Origin: Acholoe squamosa
Taxonomy: Eukaryota > Annelida > Polychaeta > Phyllodocida > Polynoidae
Length of the DNA stretch: 64,000 nt
Reading direction: 5' to 3'
Assembly (NCBI GenBank): GCA_949317995.1
Contig: OX439038.1
Location: 66,055,576 to 66,119,575 of the forward strand
Made by a program: the position numbers and the translations under genes. Shown here in pieces: positions 33,766 through 43,543 of this stretch (positions within the stretch are counted from its first letter, which is position 1; each line of letters begins with the position of its first letter). The notes beneath the pieces are model-generated. The model searched no databases and was not told where the DNA came from. It worked only from the letters and a program-made list of their open reading frames with translations.

Positions 33766-34185
33766 CTCTGTAGGATTTAAAACAACACTGTACCATTATA
33801 TGCTCCAAGAATGACAGGTGATTATGAATAATTATTCCCTTTTGCAATGGTTCTGCCAACTGGTGAATACTACACATTACATACATAGGTCTTACAAACC
33901 CATAATATTCCCTCTATAGCATGCATAAATTAAAAAGACAGTTGTATGGAACTATCATACAAGCGAAGATCCTACCATGTTATGCTATAGAGGGAATCTA
34001 TTGGGTTCTATTCAATTGGACATTTTGGCTGATAATACTATATACACACAGCTACCTTCTCTCGTTGTCTGATAATTATATCAATTGTAATTCATAGAAT
34101 ACCAAGATATTGATACAATCAGCTAACAATGTTTTCTGTTGTGTGGATTGTCAACCTTTACCACTTAACTACACAGAGGAAATAA
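33766..34185. other. no gene seen
   Basis: AT-rich non-coding sequence. Confidence 0.5.
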
Positions 34186-34254
34186 GTGTGTGTTAGTGAA
34201 GGATAATGACATGAGGCCTACAGCCTCATGTCATTATCCTTCACTAACACACAC
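34186..34254. repeat. perfect palindrome, 32 bp arms, 5 nt loop
   Basis: Arm 34186-34217 (starts GTGTGTGTTAGTGAAGG) and arm 34223-34254 are exact inverted copies around loop CTACA. The apex GAGGC...GCCTC resembles the palindromes at 6645 and 19332. A perfect 32 bp inverted repeat with a 5 nt loop suggests recent origin. Confidence 0.92.
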
Positions 34255-34333
34255 TCGTCATGAGTTATCCATTGGTTACTTGTTCAATAACACACACACG
34301 TCATGAATTATCCATTAATTACTTGTTCAATAT
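34248..34333 (+). repeat. two tandem copies of a 43 bp unit
   Basis: GTCATGAGTTATCCATTGGT and GTCATGAATTATCCATTAAT, each followed by TACTTGTTCAATA, are separated by AC repeats. The first copy overlaps the right arm of the palindrome. Confidence 0.75.
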
Positions 34334-34938
34334 CATGTCAGAAAGTATACATTTTGCCCTTTTGACTGCTTGGAATCCCAGGTCAAACAGACCAGTGGTT
34401 GCCGAGATATCACATTTTAATGCAAGTTGCACCATCAAGATTTACAGTACTTCTCTGATTTCTAAGAATGCTGAAGAGCCTTATGACCAGTTGCTCTTAG
34501 TTGGGAGTGGATGCAAATTGAAGTTAGTGGTGTCGACTACCAGCCTGACTAATGTAAACATCAAATGGAAGAGAATGCCAATCCTGAGAACTTCTTTTTT
34601 TAACTTTTTGTTATTGCCTTTTAGACTGGAATGGTACACCCTGGAAAAAGACAGGGTTGATTGCCTTGTCCAATATGGAACCTGAATTTGAGTGACCTTT
34701 GATCTCTGCTCAAGGTCATTCAATGTCAGCTGTTGTGATATCAGCCAGAAGCACTGCCTTGACCTATTGCTTGACTACAAGTTGCAAACATATGAAAGAG
34801 ATTCATCAAAAGCTCTTTGAATGGTGGCCTCTGGCCCTAACAGGCCTTTAGGGGTGTTGAAGCCTGAATTCCGGCTTGTGGGGATGTTAGAGTTAAGAGT
34901 TATCGGATTATCTCAATAAACTATTGTAAGATTACTGC
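34334..34938. other. no gene recognised
   Basis: A 141-codon plus-strand frame (34260-34685) begins inside the tandem repeat and shows no recognisable domain. It could be a chance frame or an old element. Confidence 0.4.
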
Positions 34939-35092
34939 TGTAGGGGTTCGTTCCCCCGTCGGGTGCGCAGAGCCTTCAGAGGGACTGTTCACTTGGTTGT
35001 GTCACTCCCCCTATGTATACCATACCGATCCAGGGTAGTTGGAAGGTGGAAATGTCAGTGGGGCCGTGTTGGTGACAGGGTATGTCAGGCCA

Positions 35093-35163
35093 GGGGATGT
35101 AGCTCAGTGGTAGAGCGCTCGACTTGCAAGCAAGAGACCCGGGTTCGAATCCCGGTGTCTCCA
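35093..35163 (+). tRNA. tRNA-Ala(UGC)-like gene inside the 5' LTR
   Basis: 71 nt cloverleaf. Acceptor GGGGATG/TGTCTCC pairs fully with wobbles, including G3:U70 (35095:35160), the main alanine identity element. D arm GCTC/GAGC, anticodon loop CTTGCAA with anticodon TGC (35125-35127), 4 nt variable loop, T arm CCGGG/CCCGG with TTCGAAT, discriminator A, no encoded CCA. The anticodon stem CTCGA/GCAAG has two mismatches (C:A and A:G). A box TAGCTCAGTGG (35100-35110) and B box GGTTCGAATCC (35142-35152) match consensus. It may be a real Pol III gene or a tRNA-like domain of the element RNA; decoding ability is doubtful in this copy. Confidence 0.85.
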
Positions 35164-35169
35164 GAGACG

Positions 35170-35173
35170 TTTT
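35170..35173 (+). terminator. Pol III terminator after the LTR tRNA
   Basis: TTTT lies 7 nt beyond the tRNA end and inside the LTR, before the PBS. A Pol III transcript would stop here, giving a primer-sized RNA and not a genomic RNA. Confidence 0.6.
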
Positions 35174-35188
35174 CACTGACCACTACAG

Positions 35189-35202
35189 TGGTGGAGACAC
35201 CG
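35189..35202 (+). promoter_or_regulatory. TRIM primer-binding site, complementary to the element's own tRNA
   Basis: TGGTGGAGACACCG equals the reverse complement of CGGTGTCTCCA (35153-35163) plus CCA. It starts one base after the LTR. It is flanked by GACCACT (35178-35184) and AGTGGTC (35203-35209), which could pair and display it in a loop. Confidence 0.92.
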
Positions 35203-35388
35203 AGTGGTCCTGCCTCGCATGGGGGACCTTTAGAGAGCTCGGTACCTGGGCCGGTATGGTATAGACAAGCGCTTCAACTTGCTAGTGCTGAGGGACTTGG
35301 AAACAGATGGGCTGTGTGTGACTCAGTACTGGTACCGTTCAGACTGGACTGGAGGACCGGTTCTGGCAGGATACGGTTGAAGCTGGTT
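35203..35388 (+). other. TRIM internal region, non-coding
   Basis: About 186 nt between PBS and PPT with no ORF start-to-stop of interest. It presumably holds the packaging signal if the element is mobilised in trans (inference). Confidence 0.6.
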
Positions 35389-35396
35389 GGGAGGAG
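35389..35396 (+). promoter_or_regulatory. TRIM polypurine tract
   Basis: GGGAGGAG is pure purine and abuts the TG of the second LTR, the canonical site for plus-strand priming. Confidence 0.85.
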
Positions 35397-35645
35397 TGTA
35401 GGGGTTCGTTCCCCCGTCGGGTGCGCAGAGCCTTCAGAGGGACTGTTCACTTGGTTGTGTCACTCCCCCTATGTATACCATACCGATCCAGGGTAGTTGG
35501 AAGGTGGAAATGTCAGTGGGGCCGTGTTGGTGACAGGGTATGTCAGGCCAGGGGATGTAGCTCAGTGGTAGAGCGCTCGACTTGCAAACGAGAGACCCGG
35601 GTTCGAATCCCGGTGTCTCCAGAGACGTTTTCACTGACCACTACA
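35397..35645 (+). repeat. 3' LTR of the TRIM
   Basis: 249 bp copy of the 5' LTR with two differences, followed by the CTGC target duplication. Confidence 0.95.
35551..35621 (+). tRNA. tRNA-Ala(UGC)-like gene inside the 3' LTR
   Basis: Same as the 5' copy, but the anticodon stem reads CTCGA/ACGAG, giving four paired positions and one A:A mismatch next to the loop, so this copy folds better. Anticodon TGC is at 35583-35585 and G3:U70 is kept. A TTTT follows at 35628-35631. Confidence 0.87.
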
Positions 35646-35934
35646 CTGCTATAACTTATGAAAAAGGCACTCTTCTATTATTATATAACTATGGCGATGT
35701 AGCAAATATCTTAAGGTCAAATCCAACTATGCAAAAGAAGTGGTTCTCAAATGTTTGTGAATTTGGATATTGGCAGCTCTAGAATCATGTCAATTTATTA
35801 AATCCCATGGATTATCCTATTCTGCCTAGATCACACAATAGCTAATATTTGACAGCACCTCTCTAGTTTGTAACAGTTAAAGTCTTTAATCTGTCGGGAG
35901 TTACACTGAAAATGTGGGCCTCTATGAAGGTGAT
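35646..35934. other. no gene seen
   Basis: Begins with the CTGC target duplication. Otherwise non-coding. Confidence 0.5.
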
Positions 35935-36090
35935 CAGAATTGATGACTTAAGGTCCTCTTTCCATCTTCATGACCTGAGGTGATCATGTTGATCACCTTG
36001 GGTCATCATTTTGATCATCCAAGCTCACCTTGGGTCATCAAGGTGATCACCCAAGGTGATCATGTTGATCACCTTGGGACATCACTTTCT
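35935..36090. repeat. palindrome cluster rich in GGTGATCATGTTGATCACC
   Basis: The 19 bp palindrome occurs twice (near 35976 and 36055), with CACCTTGGGTCATCA and its complement between them. The ATGACTTAAGGTC motif at its left end is shared with the cluster at 14832-14966. Confidence 0.8.
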
Positions 36091-36437
36091 GCCACCAGGG
36101 GTGTTTATAAAATGGAAGGTGTAAAGATTATTATCACACAGGAATATTGATTGATAAAAAAGAGAAATTTTGGCAAAATTATCAAAGGCATAAGCATGTT
36201 TGAAGATGGACACCTCACTTGTCACAGAAACTATAGTTACAACCATGGGGACTAGCTGGCACTTGTTTTATAAACATCTAATGTGCCTCATCAGGGTATA
36301 CGTTTGCTGTTAGTGACCACAATAAAGACTTGGTTGTGGGAGGAGGGCGGGGGGTAATTATGTAATTGCTTAAAAATGCTAATTTAAAAATATTAATGAC
36401 AGAATGACAATTTACCTGCTTCGTTTTGATCCAGTCA
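36091..36437. other. no gene seen
   Basis: Non-coding sequence between two palindromic elements. Confidence 0.5.
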
Positions 36438-36558
36438 AACAGGTACTCTGTAGTGATCACCCAGGGTGATCGCATGTGATCATTTTAAAAATCACCGGGT
36501 ACTCTCCCCACGGATCATCAGTAAGATGACAAAAAGTGTTCACTACAGAGTACCTGTT
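36438..36558. mobile_element. 121 bp MITE-like element with perfect 19 bp TIRs
   Basis: AACAGGTACTCTGTAGTGA (36438-36456) is exactly inverted at 36540-36558. The interior contains GATCACC palindromes like those at 35935-36090. No clear target duplication. Confidence 0.8.
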
Positions 36559-36659
36559 TTACCCTTACATTTTCTGTGTACTCCCTAATATGATTTGGCT
36601 TATTATCACAAGGTCATTAGCACTTATTAGACAATAATTATTATCTGTCAAATATTGTC

Positions 36660-39060
36660 TAGCATCGGGGGCTGTTAGTAGCTTGATATCAATTTCACTT
36701 TTCCGAAAACTGTAGAACTTTTTGTCACAAAAACTATAAATCAATTTGATAAATAATGAACCTGATCAGGCCTTTATATGCCTGCATACCAAAACCACAA
36801 AAAGTGCTGCATTAAAATGGTATGAACCTAATGTCAAAGTTTTTCTGTATGCTCTGTAAATTTTGCAAAAATATCTAGAAGTATTTGAAATTATTCCCGA
36901 TTCTTTTTGGGAAGGCGCTGCAAGTTATATGTGTTAAGGTATACATTCAAAATACCATTCTTGAATTTAGTCCATCACTTGACAACTTTCACTCTGAAAT
37001 GTTAATTTTTGCTTGTATTATCCCCAGAATTATCTCAGTGTTTGGATTTGGAATAGCAAGGGTGAGAGATAGTGGAGACATAACACACCCTTTCCCTCTT
37101 TTCCAGACCCATTTGGTCCGTTTAAGTCCTACCAAGTGGACAATGATGAGTGAAATTGCAAATGTCAGGTACACTTTACCCAAAGTGAGTACTTATCATA
37201 TATGATAAAAGCTGTGAGTAGGGGCTGTTGAGTGAGTTTTGAACATGACCTTGACTTACTTGGTGATGACCTGATCCTTCAAACCACTAGGAATCCAGTT
37301 TTCCTTTCCAGTTTCTTACAAAGTTGCAAATGGAATGTGTTGCCTTGCATTCTACCTTATTGGGAACATTTCATGTTCTATTTCTCCAATTATGAGCTGT
37401 CATATTGCACATGGGACAATGATTTTGTTTCTTATTGTAATATTGAAATTCCATCTTGAAACACAACCTTCTTCATCTTAGAGGCTCTGAGAGCATTAAC
37501 ATCTTTTTTTTTTAATCATAGTTAGAATCAGCATTGTCCAGGATGTGAATTGACAAAGTACTCTTAGCCTGATTTCCTGATCAGCGACTGCTGCTCATTT
37601 TTCATTATAACCTCATAAACCTGCCTTAAGCAAAGGAATCGCCCATCAAAATGACCAATGGACTTTTTAAGAATTATGGGCATTGAAATAAAGGTGTTAA
37701 AAGAAGGAAGGGACTTTTTGAGGTCTTCTAATTTAAAGGGGAGACAAGCCATGTTGAGCTGCCACAAGAAAAGTTGGTACTATATTCATTTTTGTTGGCA
37801 ATCACAAAGATTAGCAGGGATTTTACCTTGAGAGCCAATGCTGATTAGTGCTTACTGACTGAAAGCTTCTTTTGCCATTCAGTAAGGACGGCATAAAAGC
37901 AATAACAGTGTTACAATGGAATCACATTGTTTCTAATTTAACAGCTAGGTCAGTTCTTTAGTATCATTGGCCAACATGCAGTCCTATTCTGTAATGCAGA
38001 CAGATGCCTTTTGTTTCTTATTTCTTTTACAAATCTATTAGAATAATCAAGTGTTATGAAAGAAATGTATAACCATTAAAGCAGAGTAGCTCTGGAGCCC
38101 CAATATTTAATGTAAAGAGGACTCTGTGTTTTTTCATTTGGGGATGCTCACATAAAGTTGTCATTCTGGACATTCACTTCAATTATGGGCCGACAGATAA
38201 TTGCAAAATCAGAATAAAATGAGGCAACTAAAGGTGAAAAATGGCTCAAATAAATTATATTGTTTTGAATATAGGCCTATTTTTGTTGTCTATGGAGGAG
38301 ACATTAGGACCTGTTTTATTTTATCAGTCCAAACTTTCTGCTCCTTTACACCTGTATTGGTTAAATGACAGTGACAGCCTGACAAAAAATGGGTGTCAAT
38401 GGTGTAGTATATAGGCCCCTCTGGGAGAACTACAGCAATGGTGGGCCTGAAGAAAAAGTGTTGGGGGAAATGTGTTTTGGCTGACCTGCCAATTCATTGG
38501 CTGTTTTATAATGTATTTATAGCAGAAAGCGGCCTCCAGGCATGCTCGGATGGAGCAATAAACCCTCTCCAACACAAAACTACTCTGTCAACATGTAACA
38601 CAGTATCTGAAACTGTAAAGACTATTCTTTGGAACAGATGGGGGTTTCTAGTAATGTGAGTGGTAAGCCGGAAAATAGTTACTTTGCCAGAGATAATTTA
38701 TGAATGCATGGTTTTGGGTGTATTAAAACAAGGAACTTTTGCTAATATAGAGGAGTCCTGTCCATGTTTTACCTGGTATGCCAGAAAAGAGGTGGTTGAG
38801 GAAGTGGGAGTGTGAGGGTTAGTATCGACTGCCGACATGCATTTGGCTAAAAGTGAATTGGGAATGGACACACCGGCAGCTCAATGCTATATTATACAGC
38901 TTATGGGGAGTATATGATGGGACTGGAGGCAAGGCATATTGAGATGAAACGATTGGGAGCTGTGATGTTAGTGTGAAATGTATAATGATATCCTGCATTG
39001 GTGATAGGAAATCAGTGGGGAAAATGTATGTGGTGTATGCTTAAAGGATAAAATAGGGAA
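36660..39060 (+). repeat. most compact copy of the dispersed repeat family
   Basis: Contains, in order, blocks matching 1985-2050, 2830-3270, 19020-19165, 3265-3500, 5191-5335 and 7195-7800. This indicates a 2.4 kb element or old duplication, copies of which were later broken up by insertions. No long ORF survives. Confidence 0.7.
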
Positions 39061-39269
39061 TAGTAGACCTTTCTTGAAACACATTCTAAAAAAGTGATTA
39101 AACCTATGGGGCTCTCATATTCAACTTGAGATAAATGCGTTATCATATAGATTCCTCCATTTGGTATTAATTTCTTACCTTATAACCCCGTTATAGGTCA
39201 ACATGTTTTCAAAGTCCAAGCGATCCTCGCAGGCTAGCTTGGCCATGGCCTTGTTCGTCGTTTGTGCAT
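39061..39269. other. no gene seen
   Basis: Short non-coding spacer. Confidence 0.5.
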
Positions 39270-39667
39270 GACTCTACCTCTGGCTTTGCACACATATTTT
39301 CCATAGGATCAAAGATTGGTATGTTAACATTTATTAATTTATCCAATTTCCAGCAAATATATTATTTATAGATGATGTCTGCATAGTCTTTTTGTCCATA
39401 ACATATGAAGTATAGGAGGATTCAATCAATTTTTTATGAATTTTCAAAGCAAATTTTTGGGTTGATATAGGTCACGGCTTTGAACAAGGAAGACGACACA
39501 CTTCGCTTTGAAAATTCATTGAGTGCTTCTATATTTCAAATTCTATGGAGAAAACCAGTATGCGAACACTATCTTTGATATCTAAGGATACATATGTGTT
39601 AAGCCTTTAATGTGACACACTTGGATTCTATGGAAATATGTGTGCAAAGCTGGTAGACAGGTGAGTC
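39270..39667. mobile_element. foldback element with nested inverted repeats
   Basis: GACTC...CTTTGCACACATATTT at the left is mirrored near the right end (39625-39667). An inner perfect 13 bp pair GAATTTTCAAAGC / GCTTTGAAAATTC lies at 39438-39450 and 39505-39517. No coding capacity. Confidence 0.7.
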
Positions 39668-42600
39668 ATATTTACATTCACATTGGATTCTACCAGCCGC
39701 TTGGTAGTATAATGGATAAGGCCCCTGTCGGGGGTTGCTTCCCCATAGGGCCTCAATGATTTTAATTGGAAATGTATTGCGAGGTTGACATAGTTCAGAA
39801 AATTACCTCTTGGACTGGATTGATAGGTTTCAGAATGAGGTTATTCCTGCATAATGCACGCTGGTTATCAGGAAAAAAGCACGGTAGAGGCCATGATTGT
39901 GAGATAATGTAGAATATGTAATTTTGATCCATAATATTGGTCATAGGGCTTGGTCAACCAACATCCCAAAATACAGGGAGACCAACTTCTTTTGCTGTGA
40001 TGTTGAGAAATAAGATAGCAAACTCAAACTCAGTAAATACTTATGTGTTATTATGAAACTCCCCCAGGCAATAGTTCTGGTCACTCAGGGCTAGGCCTAG
40101 GCCAATACCTTTTAGCCATACTTTTAGTAGCAGGGTAGCCTCCTCATATAATAGAATAATTAACTTTTCTAATGCACCTTCTTCAAAATGAAGTTTTGCA
40201 TAAAATTGAATAATGAGACAAATAAAGAAAAGTATTATAAGTATTAAAAGTCATATAATAGGTATCAAAGTGAAATAATAATTTGTCTTTGGTGGTGCAC
40301 ATTGATAGCACCTCTGGTTTGGCTCCTGGGGTATTGTGCACTCAGCTGTGACCAGGCCCTTTACCCAATGGTACAGCTAGTTAGCAGTGTGGGAGCAGTG
40401 GGGGCATGGTGATAAAAAAAACACAGGGCTGGCCCAGGCGGTATATTCCAATACAGCCTGGGGGTCAGAGGCAGAGGCCTAGTGGACTATGGGTGTTAGG
40501 GCACTACACATGCAGGCAGAATCAGCGTTGAAAGGTCTGTAAGGTCTTAGGATTGCAGGGAGTATGGCTATTACAATTATATAGCACATTTCAGACCAAA
40601 TATTACTAAATGACAGCAAATGGAATGTTTTGGTAACTATGGTTATGGCCCATGTCAAAGGAGAAGATCAAAATAACACATGGTCTTATCAACGAATTGA
40701 TACTATTGTGAAATAATGTAAAACCTTCAAATAATTTCTGGGCACGAAAGGGTTAATTGAATCAGACTGTTGAAAAGAACCATAGTAGACTGAAATTTCT
40801 TTTTAAGCAATGTTCTTAATACATAGTAATGAGTCAGGAAAATATCGTCTTCCTCTAAATAGTGAATAGGCTTTAGGAATCATTGCATGCCACACAGAAA
40901 CACCATGAAGGGTTTGTTGTGAAGTGTATAGTCAGTGTATAACGGTGAAATGGCCTGTTCATCTACTTTTTTGTCGCCCTTTTGCACAGAGTTTTGAATA
41001 TGCACACACCCCATGTAAGCGCCAGGATTGAGGGTGTCTTGAAAGAAATCTTTTTGACTGAAAATATAACTTGTGCTCTAAAGTATATTTGATGGATAGG
41101 AAAGTGAAGTTGTTTCTATAAGACTCGGATTTTGGCCTTAACCAGGGGCGGGTTATGATGTCACCGTTCTAGCCCAAATAGATTGTAGCACTGGATAAAT
41201 CGGGGGTTTAACCTACCTGAAAGTTTTCTTAAATTCATGCTTGGATATTTCCTAGCAAGGATCCTAAAAACTGAAGGGAAAATTGTCCTCAGTGGCAACC
41301 ATCTTGGATTTTGAATGTATGCCAAAGGATTAGGTGTAGGCATACGACAGATTTGAATTAGGCATGTTCAAATTACCCTAATTCAACTCTGAAAATATCT
41401 CTACCCAAAAATGGCTATATCACCTCTTTATTAAGCATCCTCTGCACATTTGGCTCTAGACTATGGAAGGATATTCAAAATGTTGAAGAGACTGAAGATT
41501 CATGAAGGTTGTTAAGTTTGTGATTCTCACCAATCACGTACTATGTGATAAGACATGCGTACCTTAGAATACTCTTTTGAAATGTTCTATTCAGTTAATG
41601 TGGTGTTATTCATGAAACTGACTTCAGGACACTTTGTAGGTATCCTAAGATGTCAAATCAACTGTTTTCCTATACCTCATAGAAAACTTGTTAAACAGAA
41701 TAGTAATAACTGTTGCCAGAATTCAAGTCTGGCATGTATTTCTTTAGAATTGCACATCATTTTAGAATATGGAAACTTGCCAGAAAATTCATTCATTTCA
41801 CACAGAAATTAAGAATACTTGTCAACTTCATGAATATAGGCTTTCAGAGCAGTTCACCTCAGGATTACATTTCCTACTCGCTATTATTACATATACACCC
41901 ACAGGACCAGCACAATATAACGTTGTTGATAACCTTGCTCTAAAGTAAGGTTCATGGATTGGTCTGACCAGTATGCAGACTTCAGCATCAATCCCAGACG
42001 AAAACATATTAGTTATTCTGGGATGTTCGTCAATAAATCTCCCCAAGAGATCAAACAACTGAGAAAAAAAGAACTTCCTGTAGTTGACAAAGGCGTTCCT
42101 ATATTGCTGCTGCCCTTCTAAGCAGGTCAATAATGCCCTGTTTTTTTTTCTGTGACTCGGTGCTACATTTTCATATTGTCACCATAGGTTCAGACCTCGT
42201 GTAGAGACATTTACACTCAACAATTCATCAACAGATTATTTTGATCCTTTGAATGAATGTTGAATGTATTCGATAGACAGCAATTTTACTCTTAAAATGG
42301 TAGCATTGATGAAATTCAGCATTCAGATATGAATATGATTTGCCTTGTTACACTGGTCAATTCTGGTTTATAGTGAGTGAGTAATAGATGTTTAACGCCA
42401 TTTCGATAGCTATGGTCATATTCATGGCGAGAACTACATTACACAAATTCACAGAGAAACGTGTCAGTGCCCACGCATATGTGCACCATACATATCTGAA
42501 GGGATAGGAAAGAGGAGATATAGACCCTTTTAAGTGGGCTAGGGAACCCTGTCTGGTTTATAGACATCTTAGGACAAAGTTGGGCCCAATCGTCAAATTT

Positions 42601-43278
42601 AGTAATATAAATTTAAGCTTGATATTTCATAAATGGCCCCTCTTAATATCATTTGTGCGTTTTTATTAGGCAGGCAAAATCCAACATGGCCGCCCAATAA
42701 TCAAAATCTCATCTGCCAGAATAACAAAATTTCTCATAGGAAGATGCAACTACCACCCCATAATTGTACACAAGGAATGGGCTGATGTCTTTGGCTTGTT
42801 GCTCAGACAACAACGTTTTTCGCATTAATAACCAAAGCTTGCTATGAGAGATTCCATTGGTGGGAACTGACAGAGCGTCATATACAGGTCCTGAGGAAGG
42901 CTGACGGACAACCACTTGAGATTTTGTGATACAGATGACATTTTCTAGTGGATTGGAATCTCTGTATGGTGTGAGAGAATGGAAATGTCATATGAAACAC
43001 ACTCTTGTAGTATAAACCTCACAGTGTTGGGGGCAAATGTCATCAGGTCGATTCATCTGTGGAGGCAAAGGCTAGGCCAACGATAACTGATGGGAAGTTG
43101 ATCGACTGCTAGGTAGTCACTCAGAAGGATATGAAACTAAATTGAGCCAGTCCCCTGAGAACTGAGGGCGGACTTGAAAGGACCCTTAGATTTTTTTTTT
43201 TACATCTTGGGACATTTGTCTTGTACGACAAGATTTACATGGTTGCTAAAATTAAGATACATGATGGGTGCTAGGCAT
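39668..43278. other. no gene recognised
   Basis: Long non-coding stretch. ORFs up to 100 codons (for example 41828-42130 on the minus strand) show no domain. It may be intron or intergenic sequence upstream of the exon at 44661. Confidence 0.45.
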
Positions 43279-43543
43279 GAGTCTAATGGTCTTCTGGTGT
43301 ATCAAAACTAAATGTTAACGATATTGCCAAAGAGTCTAATGGTCTTCTGGTATATCAAAACTAAATGTCAACGATATTGCCAAAGAGTCTAATGATCTTC
43401 TGGTGCATCAAAACTAAATGTTAACGATATTGCCAAAGAGTCTAATGGTCTTCTGGTGTATCAAAACTGAATATTAACGATATTGCTAAAGAGTCTAATG
43501 GTTTTCTGGTGTATCAAAACTAAATGTTAATGATATTGCCAAA
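43279..43543. repeat. five tandem copies of a 53 bp unit
   Basis: Exactly 265 bp, five copies of GAGTCTAATGGTCTTCTGGT... with a few substitutions each. Confidence 0.95.

Larger units (their letters stand above)
34939..35187 (+). repeat. 5' LTR of the TRIM
   Basis: 249 bp, TG...CA. Identical to 35397-35645 except G/A at 35130 (35588) and A/G at 35132 (35590), both in the 3' strand of the tRNA anticodon stem. No AATAAA is present. Confidence 0.95.
34939..35645 (+). mobile_element. TRIM-type miniature LTR retrotransposon carrying its own tRNA-Ala primer gene
   Basis: 707 bp element: 249 bp LTR (TGTAGGGG...CACTACA), 1 nt spacer, PBS, 209 nt internal region (35188-35396) without ORF, purine tract GGGAGGAG, second 249 bp LTR. 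Flanked by a 4 bp direct repeat CTGC (34935-34938 and 35646-35649). LTRs differ at two sites only, so insertion is recent. Each LTR contains a full tRNA-Ala(UGC)-like gene, and the PBS is a 14 nt exact complement of that tRNA's 3' end plus CCA. It encodes no protein and must be mobilised in trans. Cassandra TRIMs of plants carry 5S rRNA in their LTRs. I know of no described element that carries the tRNA it is primed by. Confidence 0.92.

Noticed and set aside
34939..35645. Plain tandem duplication of a host tRNA-Ala gene
   Set aside because: TG...CA ends, an adjacent PBS with CCA complement, a polypurine tract and the CTGC target duplication fit an LTR element; a tRNA gene duplication explains none of them.
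34963..35654. 177- and 77-codon plus ORFs and 66-codon minus ORFs over the LTR repeats
   Set aside because: They run through the tRNA and LTR sequence and are shadows; the element is non-coding.
39697..39762. tRNA-Asp-like sequence (GGTAGTATAATGG with a GTC-centred stem)
   Set aside because: A D-arm-like segment is present but no T arm or B box follows, so it is not a tRNA gene.
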